Below the pieces are notes generated by a model. The model saw only the letters and a list, made by a program, of their open reading frames with translations. It was not told the origin of the DNA and did no database searches. A program made the translations under genes and the position numbers. Source: Streptococcus thoraltensis DSM 12221 (lineage in GTDB: Bacteria; Bacillota; Bacilli; Lactobacillales; Streptococcaceae). Taken from it: DNA of 64,000 nucleotides. This document shows positions 19,494 through 26,990 of this stretch, piece by piece. The stretch is from the NCBI RefSeq assembly GCF_000380145.1, contig NZ_KB904586.1, forward strand, positions 218,492 through 282,491, given 5' to 3'. Each line of letters opens with the position of its first letter. The stretch's first letter is position 1.

Positions 19494-19599
19494 TAGGAAC
19501 AGCAGGAATCGAACCTGCACATAGCGTATCGACGTGGACGTCACACGTACTTGCTCAGGGCGCTACCCTCGCCATTTTCCAATCATGGCTCATGTTCCT
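19494..19599 (-). tRNA. tRNA-like RNA gene, non-canonical (106 nt)
   Basis: On the minus strand AGGAACA at the 5' end pairs perfectly (7 bp) with TGTTCCT at the 3' end, followed by A. There is a 5-bp T stem GCAGG/CCTGC with a canonical TTCGATT loop, U8-G9, and a D arm GCC/GGC with A14 and GG in the loop. Between these, instead of a normal anticodon arm, is AGGG-TAGCG-CCCT (4-bp stem, 5-nt loop) and then a large arm, ACGTG-TGACGTC-CACGT. No standard 5-bp/7-nt anticodon arm with U33 is apparent. CCA is not encoded. Confidence 0.6.
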
Positions 19600-19731
19600 A
19601 AAATAGCGGGTTTGACTAATATAAAACTTTGCTGTAAATAAATACGCTGATTCAACCATTGTTGCTTCTCGCTATTTCGATAATACTATAATAGCAGACT
19701 TATTTGTACCATAGAGGTATCAATTAAGTAT

Positions 19732-20166
19732 TTATTCAGTATTTTCTAGTATCAAATTCAGCTTTTCTTTAGCAATTCTTAGATTTTTAAAGTACTTATT
19801 TCTATTTCTGATATCTAGATAATCCATAGCTTCATCGTAATTGTCACATTTTAAGTAAGTGACATTTAAGATGTGTGCTTGTATCATAGGCAACTGCATA
19901 ATAATACTTGTAATTTCTTCTCTGCGTTTGATTAATTTATCAATCTCTGCTTGATGATACTCTGTTTTATCAATGACTTTGATATTTTTATCCTCTTGCG
20001 ATTGTCTCAATCCTCCCGTAACTCGCATATCTGACCACTGCGGAGCCGTTAGCAAAGCCCCTCTGATAGCCTCAGAATCTTCAGCAAGCGTCTTGATGAT
20101 CTTAGGAATAATTCTCAATTCATTTAATAATTCTTCTGCTCTAGTTTGATCTTTACTCACCTTCAA
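19732..20166 (-). CDS. ArpU-like late gene regulator (DUF1492)
   Basis: 144 aa. A C-terminal sigma-factor-like region (LNVTYLKCDNYDEAMDYLDIRNRNKYFKNLRIAKEKL) resembles ArpU/DUF1492 proteins that sit between early and late genes of Gram-positive phages and activate late transcription. It is the last early gene before packaging. AGGTTGAAGGTGAGT precedes the start. Confidence 0.75.
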   Translation of the reverse strand: MKVSKDQTRAEELLNELRIIPKIIKTLAEDSEAIRGALLTAPQWSDMRVTGGLRQSQEDKNIKVIDKTEYHQAEIDKLIKRREEITSIIMQLPMIQAHILNVTYLKCDNYDEAMDYLDIRNRNKYFKNLRIAKEKLNLILENTE

Positions 20167-20215
20167 CCTCCGTGATATCGTGATATAATAATAGTGCTAA
20201 TGTTCATTAACACGG

Positions 20216-20241
20216 AGACCGGCCAGTGCTGGTCTTTTTTA
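20216..20241 (+). terminator. Plus-strand terminator upstream of mazE-like gene
   Basis: GACCGGC/GCTGGTC 7-bp stem with a 4-nt loop, followed by TTTTTT. A TATAAT at about 20184 on the plus strand implies a very short transcript ending here. It may isolate the following toxin-antitoxin pair. Confidence 0.7.
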
Positions 20242-20300
20242 CTATTTGCTTTTTTGATTCCAAAGGTGTATACTAAGTGTATACGCAAGGAGGGATACTC

Positions 20301-20513
20301 ATGAATACTGTAAAAACACGTAAAGTCGGCAATTCACTAGCTGTTACCATACCTAAAGAACTAGGGATTGATGAAGGTAAAGAATTTGTTGTCTACAAGG
20401 GCATTGATGGCGTTATTGTATTAGCACCTAAAATCCCAAACCCATTTGACAACATGGAACCGTTCATCATGGAAAATGACTTTGAAGGGGTAACACTGCT
20501 TGAAAATGAATGA
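20301..20513 (+). CDS. MazE/AbrB-family antitoxin
   Basis: 70 aa. SpoVT/AbrB fold: VKTRKVGNSLAVTIPKELG at the N-terminus, acidic C-terminus (MENDFEGVTLLENE) expected to wrap the toxin. ATG at 20301 chosen for AAGGAGGG at 20287. It overlaps the toxin gene, giving translational coupling. Plus strand in an otherwise minus-strand region, so an independently expressed insertion. Confidence 0.88.
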   Translation: MNTVKTRKVGNSLAVTIPKELGIDEGKEFVVYKGIDGVIVLAPKIPNPFDNMEPFIMENDFEGVTLLENE

Positions 20514-20850
20514 TAAGTACATCCCACAAAAGCAAGACATCATTTGGATTGATTTTGACCCCGCTGTTGGCAAAGAGATTCGAAAACGCCGTCCAGCTCT
20601 TGTTGTTTCTAGCTATAAGTATAGTAAAACGACAGGTTTTGTCGCTGTCTGTCCAATCACTCATGGCGCAAAAGCATTAGAAAGACGAGGACTTTCCGTT
20701 CCCATCACATCCGATAAAGTGGATGGTTCTGTCAATCCCATGCAGCTATACACCTTTGACTATAGAGCTAGAAACGCCAGTAAAATTACACAACTAGATA
20801 CTTGGAGCTTTCAAAAAGTCGTCCAACTTTACAATTTCATATTTGAATAA
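20500..20850 (+). CDS. MazF/PemK-family endoribonuclease toxin
   Basis: 116 aa from TTG 20500 (ATG at 20506 also possible). MazF signatures: DIIWIDFDPAVGKEIRKRRPALVVS and FVAVCPITHG, VDGSVNPMQLYTFDY. The family cleaves mRNA at specific triplets and is held inactive by the preceding antitoxin. It overlaps the antitoxin gene by 14 nt. In a prophage such a pair may stabilise lysogeny or act in abortive infection (inference). Confidence 0.9.
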   Translation: MKMNDKYIPQKQDIIWIDFDPAVGKEIRKRRPALVVSSYKYSKTTGFVAVCPITHGAKALERRGLSVPITSDKVDGSVNPMQLYTFDYRARNASKITQLDTWSFQKVVQLYNFIFE

Positions 20851-20877
20851 GTCAGTATTTGCTGGCTTTTTATTGTC
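20849..20877 (+). terminator. Terminator after mazF-like gene
   Basis: GTCAG TATTTG CTGGC stem followed by TTTTTATT, immediately after the toxin stop codon on the plus strand. Confidence 0.65.
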
Positions 20878-21178
20878 CCCTCTCCAAAATATACTGTGGC
20901 ACCTTATCGCCCTTATCCAAAAACTGCGCTTCGTCTTCGTTAATCAAAAATCGTCCATAGCCGACAACATCAATATAATCCTCGCCAACTGCTGAAATAT
21001 ACCCCACACCTCCAAATGCTTCAGGTAATTTTGTGACACGTTCGGAAAGGCGTTTATTTTCTTCTCTAAGCCCCTTGTTTGCTTTTGTGGTAGATAGTGC
21101 CACCCATAGGCTTAAAAGCGTACAGGCGATTAAAATAGCTTGGATTAGAGGGTTTAAATTAAAAGGTTTATGTTTCAT
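20870..21178 (-). CDS. Small membrane-anchored phage protein (DUF1372-like)
   Basis: 102 aa. One N-terminal membrane segment (LIQAILIACTLLSLWVAL), then a short coiled coil (EENKRLSERVTKL) and a soluble part KLPEAFGGVGYISAVGEDY. It resembles DUF1372 proteins of streptococcal phages. It overlaps the next upstream gene by 11 nt in a row of small early genes. Function unknown. Confidence 0.75.
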   Translation of the reverse strand: MKHKPFNLNPLIQAILIACTLLSLWVALSTTKANKGLREENKRLSERVTKLPEAFGGVGYISAVGEDYIDVVGYGRFLINEDEAQFLDKGDKVPQYILERGQ

Positions 21179-21380
21179 TTTCTAACTCCTCAAAATCAAC
21201 ATAATAGAAATTGCGATAGCTACCATAATCAATGACAAGTTCACCGTTACTATGCCAAAAGTGATAATAATGCAGTGTCCACTCTATATGCTTTTCAACG
21301 ATGTCAAAAGCTTCTTTGTCCGTCTGACACTCGCCAATCAATGTGCGAGACTCATCGTTCCCATGATAAACTTTCATCAC
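21168..21380 (-). CDS. Hypothetical phage protein (70 aa)
   Basis: 70 aa, acidic and Tyr/Trp-rich (IEWTLHYYHFWHSNGEL). Overlaps both neighbours by a few nt, so translationally coupled. No family recognised. Confidence 0.7.
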   Translation of the reverse strand: MMKVYHGNDESRTLIGECQTDKEAFDIVEKHIEWTLHYYHFWHSNGELVIDYGSYRNFYYVDFEELENET

Positions 21381-21778
21381 TCTACCTCCTCAATGTCAAT
21401 TTCAATCCGATATTTTCCTTTGATACCACTCAATCCACCATACTCAAAAGACAAACGTTGTATAATCTTGTAATTATCATCTATCCAAAGACCGCCCTCT
21501 GTATAGCCGTCAATCAAAGCTTTAACAGTTGGATATAAATTTGGTGGGTCTAACCGTCGTCTTGTCGGACTAAATACTGTTACGACTACTTGACAAGGAC
21601 AGCTCTCGGAAAAACTACCCTTGTCTTCTGGTCGTATGTCTGCTTTAGCTAGATATTTCAATTGCTTGGTTATCTTAGCTTGCTTGTAATAGTGCAATCG
21701 GTCATTTGAGTTCAGCATCTGTTTATGTTGTTTAGTGTTTGATAAGATATACTCAAACTTCATTAATTTCATTTTCAA
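21377..21778 (-). CDS. RusA-like Holliday junction resolvase
   Basis: About 130 aa (starts at 21778, 21772 or 21763 possible; no clear ribosome site). The RusA signature is RRRLDPPNLYPTVKALIDGY...LWIDDNYKIIQ, carrying the Asp residues that bind metal. It resolves branched replication/recombination intermediates before packaging, fitting the adjacent nuclease and RecT genes. Confidence 0.88.
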   Translation of the reverse strand: MKMKLMKFEYILSNTKQHKQMLNSNDRLHYYKQAKITKQLKYLAKADIRPEDKGSFSESCPCQVVVTVFSPTRRRLDPPNLYPTVKALIDGYTEGGLWIDDNYKIIQRLSFEYGGLSGIKGKYRIEIDIEEVE

Positions 21779-21910
21779 ATCAAAATCAAGCCCGCCTTTA
21801 ATTGTGTGAGAATATGGCTAAGACGGGGCTTGTGAAATCCTTATAGCATTCGATTTAATCGTTAACTACAAATCGTTTTCTAGTTCGCTTTTTTCGTGAT
21901 TCACGGCACG

Positions 21911-22741
21911 TTATTTATTAATCAAATCATTCAAGCTGATTACTGCATTCAATCTTTTCTTGCTTCTGCAATAATCGCAACGTCCACATGTTTTCGGTTT
22001 CTGCTTGTCTTGGATAACATCCCAAACTTCCACGATGTCAGCTTTCAGCTTATTTAGACCTTCTTCTAGCCATTCGTCGTCTATCTTCAAAATATCCTTG
22101 TCAGGAACGTTTTCCTTACTGACCGCAACGATGTACGGTCGGAAATCTTTCCCTGTCATTTGCTTCAACAGGTCACGATACAGCCCGAGTTGACCGTGAT
22201 AGCCAAAATTAAGGATATTGTTAACTGCCGCTGGAACACGTTTCCTTATGTCATTGTTCCATTCTTCGGCATAGAGAGATTTCATGGTTTTCAAATCCAC
22301 AAAATAACCACGACTGAGATTTACACTATCTAACTTACCTTTAACTGGCACGCCTTCGATGTCACCAAAGACAATCATTTCTTTTTTGACATCGTCACCA
22401 TGATACCCATGATATAAACTGCTAAACCCATCATCTGTTTTTAAGGAATAAATCATCTCCTCTGCAATCACAAAATCTGCTTTTAGATGACCTTTGTTTT
22501 TTCCAGTTTTAGCAAGCAACTTGTCGCCATTTTCTGCTAAAAAAGCTTCGTGAGCTTCGGGGCTTTCGAAATAGCTGTGGACATAATTGCCAAGCAAAAG
22601 CGGTGTCTCGTCACGATTTTCTGTCCAGCTACCATTGTCCACGGCATATGCTTTAGCTTGGCATTGTTGGTATCGCTTGAAGCGGGAGTTAGTCAGATAA
22701 GACGTATCTTGATAATAATTTTCCTGTGTTAGTTGTTTCAT
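21911..22741 (-). CDS. PD-(D/E)XK nuclease-like protein (DUF3799, RecB/RecE type)
   Basis: 276 aa. VKGKLDSVNLSRGYFVDLKT provides the D...DxK active site near residues 132-155, and GQLGLYRDLL the following helix. A C-terminal Cys cluster (TCGRCDYCRSK) near residue 255 may bind an Fe-S cluster or zinc. Likely the 5'-3' exonuclease partner of RecT, encoded 6 nt downstream of it. Confidence 0.87.
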   Translation of the reverse strand: MKQLTQENYYQDTSYLTNSRFKRYQQCQAKAYAVDNGSWTENRDETPLLLGNYVHSYFESPEAHEAFLAENGDKLLAKTGKNKGHLKADFVIAEEMIYSLKTDDGFSSLYHGYHGDDVKKEMIVFGDIEGVPVKGKLDSVNLSRGYFVDLKTMKSLYAEEWNNDIRKRVPAAVNNILNFGYHGQLGLYRDLLKQMTGKDFRPYIVAVSKENVPDKDILKIDDEWLEEGLNKLKADIVEVWDVIQDKQKPKTCGRCDYCRSKKRLNAVISLNDLINK

Positions 22742-22747
22742 CGTCGA

Positions 22748-23725
22748 TTATTCCTTAATTTGAGTTGTATTTCCTTCAAAAAAGCTCATTTCTTCGTAAA
22801 CTTCACTAGTTTCTTGTTCAAAGTTGGGAACCTCATCAGTTGAATAACCTTCTTCCGTCATTTCTTCACTGGTTGGAATTGATTCCTCAACTGGTGTCAC
22901 ATCTTTAGGAGATGTTTTTGGTTCTTCCTTAACCTCAACTAGTTCAGTTGGTTTAGATTGGTTTTCAATCGGATCTCCAAGGATAGCACCCAGCGTCTCA
23001 ACTGGTTCAGTCGGTGTCACATCTTTAGTTTGACGGTCTTCCTCGTACTCGTTTTCTGTTGTCCTATTAACTGCATCGATGAACAAGTCATTATCGTCGC
23101 TGGTATTAAAGAATTGTTTAGCAGCACGGTTGATGACTGTACGCTTTGCCATTTCTTGAGGAAAATTATTTTGGACGTTCTTTGTTTTAGCTTGCGCCCA
23201 AGATTTGTCGATTTCCTTTTTGGTCATAACTGTTAAGATTTTTTCCCCATCCACTTTTTCGATAATGCAATAAGCACCGATGATAGCATTGTCTGCGTTC
23301 ATCCAATCTGTATCATGACTGACAAATACTTTTCGACCATTTTCATTTTTGATTTTAAAATCATCACCTTCGTAAATAACTTCCGCAAAAATATCTTTAA
23401 CCTCTGGAAGTTGTTTCACCACTTTCATTGTTCCAAAATATGAGCGATTAAGTTTCACTGTATTACCGTAAGGGATAAAATAACACTGCGTTTTAGCTGG
23501 ACTAAGCCCCTGTGTCACCATATCTAATAAAGCGTTATAAATACTTTCTGATGTACATGTTTCAAGCAAGTTCCCGCTACCAGAATTTTTTAAAGCGTAG
23601 TAAGCTGAGCTGAGAGCGTTACTCACACTGTAATTAGGGGCAATTAGCAACCCCTCACCTCTCATTGCTTGGATTCTTGTTGCCACATTTGATGTGACTT
23701 GTTTTTGAGTCAATTCATTAGTCAT
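22748..23725 (-). CDS. recT: RecT single-strand annealing protein
   Basis: 325 aa. Residues ~1-230 hold the RecT core (IYNALLDMVTQGLSPAKTQCYFIPYG, KLNRSYFGTMKVVKQL, KRTVINRAAKQFF). Residues ~230-325 are an acidic Thr/Glu/Pro-rich tail. With the adjacent exonuclease it forms a RecET-like recombination pair. Its ATG overlaps the stop of the 52-aa gene upstream (ATGA). Confidence 0.93.
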   Translation of the reverse strand: MTNELTQKQVTSNVATRIQAMRGEGLLIAPNYSVSNALSSAYYALKNSGSGNLLETCTSESIYNALLDMVTQGLSPAKTQCYFIPYGNTVKLNRSYFGTMKVVKQLPEVKDIFAEVIYEGDDFKIKNENGRKVFVSHDTDWMNADNAIIGAYCIIEKVDGEKILTVMTKKEIDKSWAQAKTKNVQNNFPQEMAKRTVINRAAKQFFNTSDDNDLFIDAVNRTTENEYEEDRQTKDVTPTEPVETLGAILGDPIENQSKPTELVEVKEEPKTSPKDVTPVEESIPTSEEMTEEGYSTDEVPNFEQETSEVYEEMSFFEGNTTQIKE

Positions 23726-23880
23726 TTTATTCGTCCCTTCATCTTCCTAAGTCTCCAATTTTCAGCAGTTAGTTCTTTGTTTCTCTTACTTAGCATTGCG
23801 ATTTTATCTGCTTGTTGATTGATCACGTCTCCAAGTTCCTCCATCAACTCAAAGTATTCTCGTATTGCCATTTCCATCAT
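23722..23880 (-). CDS. Small coiled-coil phage protein (52 aa)
   Basis: Reads MMEMAIREYFELMEELGD then a heptad stretch rich in Asn/Lys/Glu, ending RKMKGRIK. It is joined to both neighbours by 4-nt ATGA overlaps (23877-23880 upstream, 23722-23725 with recT), strong evidence of a real coupled gene. The heptads suggest a dimeric coiled coil. Function unknown. Confidence 0.75.
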   Translation of the reverse strand: MMEMAIREYFELMEELGDVINQQADKIAMLSKRNKELTAENWRLRKMKGRIK

Positions 23881-24083
23881 CGGATAATTTTCACTTTCTC
23901 AGCTTTTTGTAGTTTTTCAAGCGCATCTTCAAGCGACATGTCCAATCTGATAATAGCTTCACTGTCATCGGTAGTGTTAAACGACAGAAGTGTAATAGTT
24001 TTTCCATAATGGTTGTTTCTTTCGCTCAATCCTCTGATGTGGTCTGGATTGATGTAATTCCCATCTAAATTTACTAAAATCAT
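23877..24083 (-). CDS. Hypothetical phage protein (68 aa)
   Basis: MILVNLDGNYINPDHIRGL...; ATG at 24083 is preferred over an in-frame GTG at 24095 because it makes an ATGA overlap with the upstream gene. Looks like a small alpha/beta protein (KTITLLSFNTTDDSEAIIRL). No function recognised. Confidence 0.7.
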   Translation of the reverse strand: MILVNLDGNYINPDHIRGLSERNNHYGKTITLLSFNTTDDSEAIIRLDMSLEDALEKLQKAEKVKIIR

Positions 24084-24265
24084 AATTGCACCCACCCCTC
24101 TTCAAGTCTGTAATCGTGTAGTTCTTTTATAAAGGTTTTCACCTCTTTAAGTTCGCTCACTAACTCGCTTTCGTTCTCTAGACTTAAATGCAAAATAGCT
24201 TCATTAATCATCTCATTCACGTCCAGAAATTTATCCATGTACTCAACCAAATCTAAGTCTTTCAT
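24080..24265 (-). CDS. Hypothetical acidic helical phage protein (61 aa)
   Basis: MKDLDLVEYMDKFLDVNEMI..., about one quarter Glu/Asp, probably a helical hairpin. It overlaps both neighbours by 4 nt. Function unknown. Confidence 0.7.
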   Translation of the reverse strand: MKDLDLVEYMDKFLDVNEMINEAILHLSLENESELVSELKEVKTFIKELHDYRLEEGWVQL

Positions 24266-24603
24266 GCTGTCTCACCTTTCCAATACTCGCTAAGGTCAAC
24301 ACTCATAACTGCTGCAAGATTATTCTGCTCTGTCAAAATCTGCTTACGATATGGTGCTGTACCTGCCATGCGCTCGTCCTCATTCCGTGGGATATAGTAT
24401 CCGCTTGGTTGCGTTTTCTTCGCTACAATCGGATGTTTGTAAAACACTCTCAAAGTCTCAATGATTTCTTCTAGTCCACGCTTTGATAAGCCAATCTTCT
24501 CTTTAATTCGTTTAGCTTTGACTGGTTCTTCAAACGTGCCTTTGTTAACAATCATGTTCAGTACATTCGCTTCTACTGCTGTCATTTCTCTAGTTTCTGT
24601 CAT
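24262..24603 (-). CDS. Winged-helix-like phage protein (113 aa)
   Basis: Residues ~8-60 (EANVLNMIVNKGTFEEPVKAKRIKEKIG...RGLEEIIETLR) have the pattern of a winged helix-turn-helix. It lies between the replisome organiser and recombination genes and overlaps its upstream neighbour. A DNA-binding replication accessory is likely but unproven. Confidence 0.65.
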   Translation of the reverse strand: MTETREMTAVEANVLNMIVNKGTFEEPVKAKRIKEKIGLSKRGLEEIIETLRVFYKHPIVAKKTQPSGYYIPRNEDERMAGTAPYRKQILTEQNNLAAVMSVDLSEYWKGETA

Positions 24604-24823
24604 TACTTAATACTCTTTCAAATAAAATATCTGTCGCTTCTTTTGATGTGATCCCAATACCATGAGCATATAAATTAATCGGGTTCATGATTGGCTTAAC
24701 ACCATCGACAACTTCTCCTTTTTTTGTGTATTCCACAAATTTGTTAAACGTCTCTTGTGTTGCTGTCCTGCCATAATGTTTTTTGATAATACGGTGATAG
24801 TCTTCAAAAAGCTGTTGGGTCAT
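24590..24823 (-). CDS. Hypothetical phage replication-region protein (77 aa)
   Basis: MTQQLFEDYHRIIKKHYGRTA...; helical, overlaps the replisome organiser gene by 20 nt and the next gene by 14 nt. Possibly a helicase loader or accessory by position only; no motif seen. Confidence 0.6.
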   Translation of the reverse strand: MTQQLFEDYHRIIKKHYGRTATQETFNKFVEYTKKGEVVDGVKPIMNPINLYAHGIGITSKEATDILFERVLSNDRN

Positions 24824-25661
24824 CGGAATAATCCTCCGTAACTTCTACTTTCAAGCTATCCAAATCTGGGGCTTTGTAATCAGGATTTGACCATTCAGGG
24901 ACGTTAGTTTTTTGTGGAGCAGTGGTTGATGTTTTGGATTTTTGTTGTTCAAACTCTTCTTGCTCTTTGTTAGCTTGTTCGACTGTTGTAAAACCTTTTT
25001 TCTTCCAGTTATCCAGAATGCTAAAAGTATAAGCTGGCGCTACAATTCCTTGTTCGGTTGTTCTAATAACTGCTAGCTTTACCAAATCCATATCCATTCC
25101 CTCAAGTCCAATATAGTCAAGTAATCTTTGGATGTGGTTGTCATTTGCTTTTAGTCCTTCAGCTCTGATAAATTGACCAAAGTTGAGATTTGATTTTGGT
25201 GGTGGATTATATCCTCCACTATCCTCACCTATCCTATCCTTACCTATCCTATCCTTACCTATCCTATACTGGGCGGACATTTGGTTGTCATTTGGTTGCC
25301 ACTTGGTCGTCACTTGGTTGTCAAGTTGGTAAACACCATTATTATCAAGGGATAGCAGGCTTCTCTCATCAGTATAGATTGTTGGTTTAATCCTATCTTT
25401 GCGAATTTTATTGTTAACGTTCCAATCTTTAACAACAGTCACACCACTTTCGAAAATAATGATGAATCCTTTAGCTTGAAGTAGTTTCAAATCATCAATA
25501 TTGGCTCCATAAGCACGACTCAACATGCGAGCATTCCCAATAAAACCCTCGTCATCAGCTTCCATTCCTAAATCGTAATAGAGCAATCTAGTCGATTGGG
25601 GCATATCTACAAATTTGTCGCTAGTTGTAATTTCTTTGCTAAACATTCTTCTCTGTGCCAT
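24804..25661 (-). CDS. Phage replisome organiser / DnaD-like replication protein
   Basis: 285 aa. The N-terminus (MAQRRMFSKEITTSDKFVDM, STRLLYYDLGMEADDEGFI) is the phage replisome-organiser wHTH domain that binds the origin. The C-terminal part (IQRLLDYIGLEGMDMDLVKLA...ILDNWKKKG) resembles the DnaD C-terminal domain. A central RIGKDRIGKDRIGED repeat is encoded by DNA iterons that may be the origin itself. It loads helicase/primase at the phage origin. Confidence 0.85.
   Translation of the reverse strand: MAQRRMFSKEITTSDKFVDMPQSTRLLYYDLGMEADDEGFIGNARMLSRAYGANIDDLKLLQAKGFIIIFESGVTVVKDWNVNNKIRKDRIKPTIYTDERSLLSLDNNGVYQLDNQVTTKWQPNDNQMSAQYRIGKDRIGKDRIGEDSGGYNPPPKSNLNFGQFIRAEGLKANDNHIQRLLDYIGLEGMDMDLVKLAVIRTTEQGIVAPAYTFSILDNWKKKGFTTVEQANKEQEEFEQQKSKTSTTAPQKTNVPEWSNPDYKAPDLDSLKVEVTEDYSDDPTAF
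25227..25271. repeat. Iterons, three 15-bp direct repeats inside the replisome gene
   Basis: Two exact copies of ACCTATCCTATCCTT (25227-25241, 25242-25256) and a third differing at its end (25257-25271), with a partial upstream copy. They encode the RIGKD repeat. Origins of related phages lie within the replication gene, so this is the likely phage origin (inference). Confidence 0.65.
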
Positions 25662-25882
25662 TAAAGTTTTTCGTTCCCAATGAAGAGTTCTTCAGTCGGA
25701 ACAGATACCTCCTTAATCTCAACGTTATTTAAAGAATAATTGATAAAGCGACTAATAGTTGAGCTAATGACGAGGTCATTTTCATTGCAAAAATCAACTA
25801 ATCTATCATAAACATCGCGCTCCATCCTCACCATAGGATTTCGTTTATTGTACTTTTTATAGCTATCTTTGGTGTTATCCAT
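25661..25882 (-). CDS. Ribbon-helix-helix-like phage protein (73 aa)
   Basis: Basic N-terminus then NPMVRMERDVYDRLVDFCNENDLVISSTISRFINYSL, matching a beta-strand plus two helices of RHH DNA-binding proteins. Stop overlaps the replisome organiser start by 1 nt. Possibly a repressor of the replication operon. Confidence 0.65.
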   Translation of the reverse strand: MDNTKDSYKKYNKRNPMVRMERDVYDRLVDFCNENDLVISSTISRFINYSLNNVEIKEVSVPTEELFIGNEKL

Positions 25883-25887
25883 AATTC

Positions 25888-26082
25888 CTATCTCCCCCGC
25901 ATTTGAATCACCGCTCCATATCTTTCTAGATATTTTGGTGTTTCTACTGTATTCTTACTGTTTTCTACTGTATTTTCTGTGTCGATTTGGCTCGGTATTT
26001 TGACGAGCTGATACATTAGCCATAGAGTTATCAAAATCACGACAGTGAGCCAAAATGGGCTTAAATTGAGTTCTTGAATCAT
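25888..26082 (-). CDS. Single-pass membrane phage protein (64 aa)
   Basis: One transmembrane helix (PFWLTVVILITLWLMYQLV, residues ~8-26), then a polar tail with two NTVE-type repeats. Located at the head of the replication genes. Function unknown. Confidence 0.6.
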   Translation of the reverse strand: MIQELNLSPFWLTVVILITLWLMYQLVKIPSQIDTENTVENSKNTVETPKYLERYGAVIQMRGR

Positions 26083-26144
26083 ATCTCTAAAATCACTTTC
26101 TTTAGTTATAATATCCTTATTAAAAAGTAAAGGAGGTGCCCCAC

Positions 26145-26336
26145 ATGCTTGACCCTTACATCCCTGGTCAATACATTCAAAGGGAAATTGATGAAATCAT
26201 TGAATTAGTTCGTGACCGTAGCAAGTTCGAACCTGTGAGAGTTCGTGAAGTCCAAGAACACATTCAAAAAATTCTTATTCAGCATGAAGCTGAGATTCTA
26301 GCTCGTCTTGAGCAAACTCAAAATCCCAAGGTTTGA
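26145..26336 (+). CDS. Small helical phage protein on the plus strand (63 aa)
   Basis: MLDPYIPGQYIQREIDEIIE...; ATG at 26145 is chosen because AGGAGG (26131-26136) is 8 nt upstream and TATAAT occurs at 26107. Entirely helical and charged. Its last 62 nt overlap tail-to-tail with the 75-aa gene on the other strand. Function unknown. Confidence 0.6.
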   Translation: MLDPYIPGQYIQREIDEIIELVRDRSKFEPVRVREVQEHIQKILIQHEAEILARLEQTQNPKV

Positions 26337-26502
26337 GAAATGCTAAGTGTCGTTGCTTAGTTTCTTCTATTTTTTCTTTAAGCAAATCTGAAGATGAAGG
26401 CAATAAAGCATTCAAATCTTCAATTGCGATTCTGTAATTAGCGACTCTTTCTCGGCTAGGAGAGGGTCGCTTTTGTGAATAAGGGTATTTTTTAGGTCTC
26501 AT
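26275..26502 (-). CDS. Hypothetical basic phage protein (75 aa)
   Basis: MRPKKYPYSQKRPSPSRERV..., basic N-terminus and acidic helical C-terminus. GGAGGAATTGACGAG precedes the ATG, and the start overlaps the previous gene's stop. Function unknown. Confidence 0.6.
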   Translation of the reverse strand: MRPKKYPYSQKRPSPSRERVANYRIAIEDLNALLPSSSDLLKEKIEETKQRHLAFLKPWDFEFAQDELESQLHAE

Positions 26503-26939
26503 CTCGTCAATTCCTCCAATCGTTTATCGTAGCTTTCTAAAAATAGGTTCTTGAAATTGGTATAGAATTCTTGTGCTAAATCATACTCGTCTCTAGTTAG
26601 TTCTTTATTGAGTTTTTTTCCAAAAATGTTCAATACTAAGTGTCTGATGTTATTATGAATCTCACCATGATAAACTTTACAATACTTAGTTTCTTTTGTT
26701 ACTTCATTAGTTACTGGAACGTTAGTAAATACCGATTTCAAAGGGTGTGGATTATAGCGAATTGTGTTGTTATCTAACTTTTTAACAACTTCTGGATACT
26801 TAGCATTGATAGGCTCCAACAAATCCGTATTAAAGCTAACTGTGTTAAAAAGACTCGCTTCAGTGATGGGCTTTTCTGCCATACGTTCTTTAATTAATTG
26901 GTCTAGTTCTTCTTCAGTTAATGTGTAAGTTTTAGTCAT
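26499..26939 (-). CDS. Hypothetical phage protein (146 aa)
   Basis: MTKTYTLTEEELDQLIKERM...; ATG at 26939 is preferred over an upstream frame extension because GGAGGAACAC precedes it. The C-terminal half (GEIHNNIRHLVLNIFGKKL then RDEYDLAQEFYTNFKNLFL) resembles the C-terminal region of phage antirepressor-type proteins, but this is weak. It is the first gene after the small-RNA locus. Confidence 0.7.
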   Translation of the reverse strand: MTKTYTLTEEELDQLIKERMAEKPITEASLFNTVSFNTDLLEPINAKYPEVVKKLDNNTIRYNPHPLKSVFTNVPVTNEVTKETKYCKVYHGEIHNNIRHLVLNIFGKKLNKELTRDEYDLAQEFYTNFKNLFLESYDKRLEELTR

Positions 26940-26990
26940 GTGTTCCTCCAATTTTGAGTACACAAAAAGCGCACTCTTTGATATGTGTGT

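Noticed and set aside
25227..25271. Possible short CRISPR-like array
   Set aside because: Repeats are contiguous with no spacers and lie in frame within a coding gene, so iterons are the better reading. No CRISPR array or cas gene was seen in the window.
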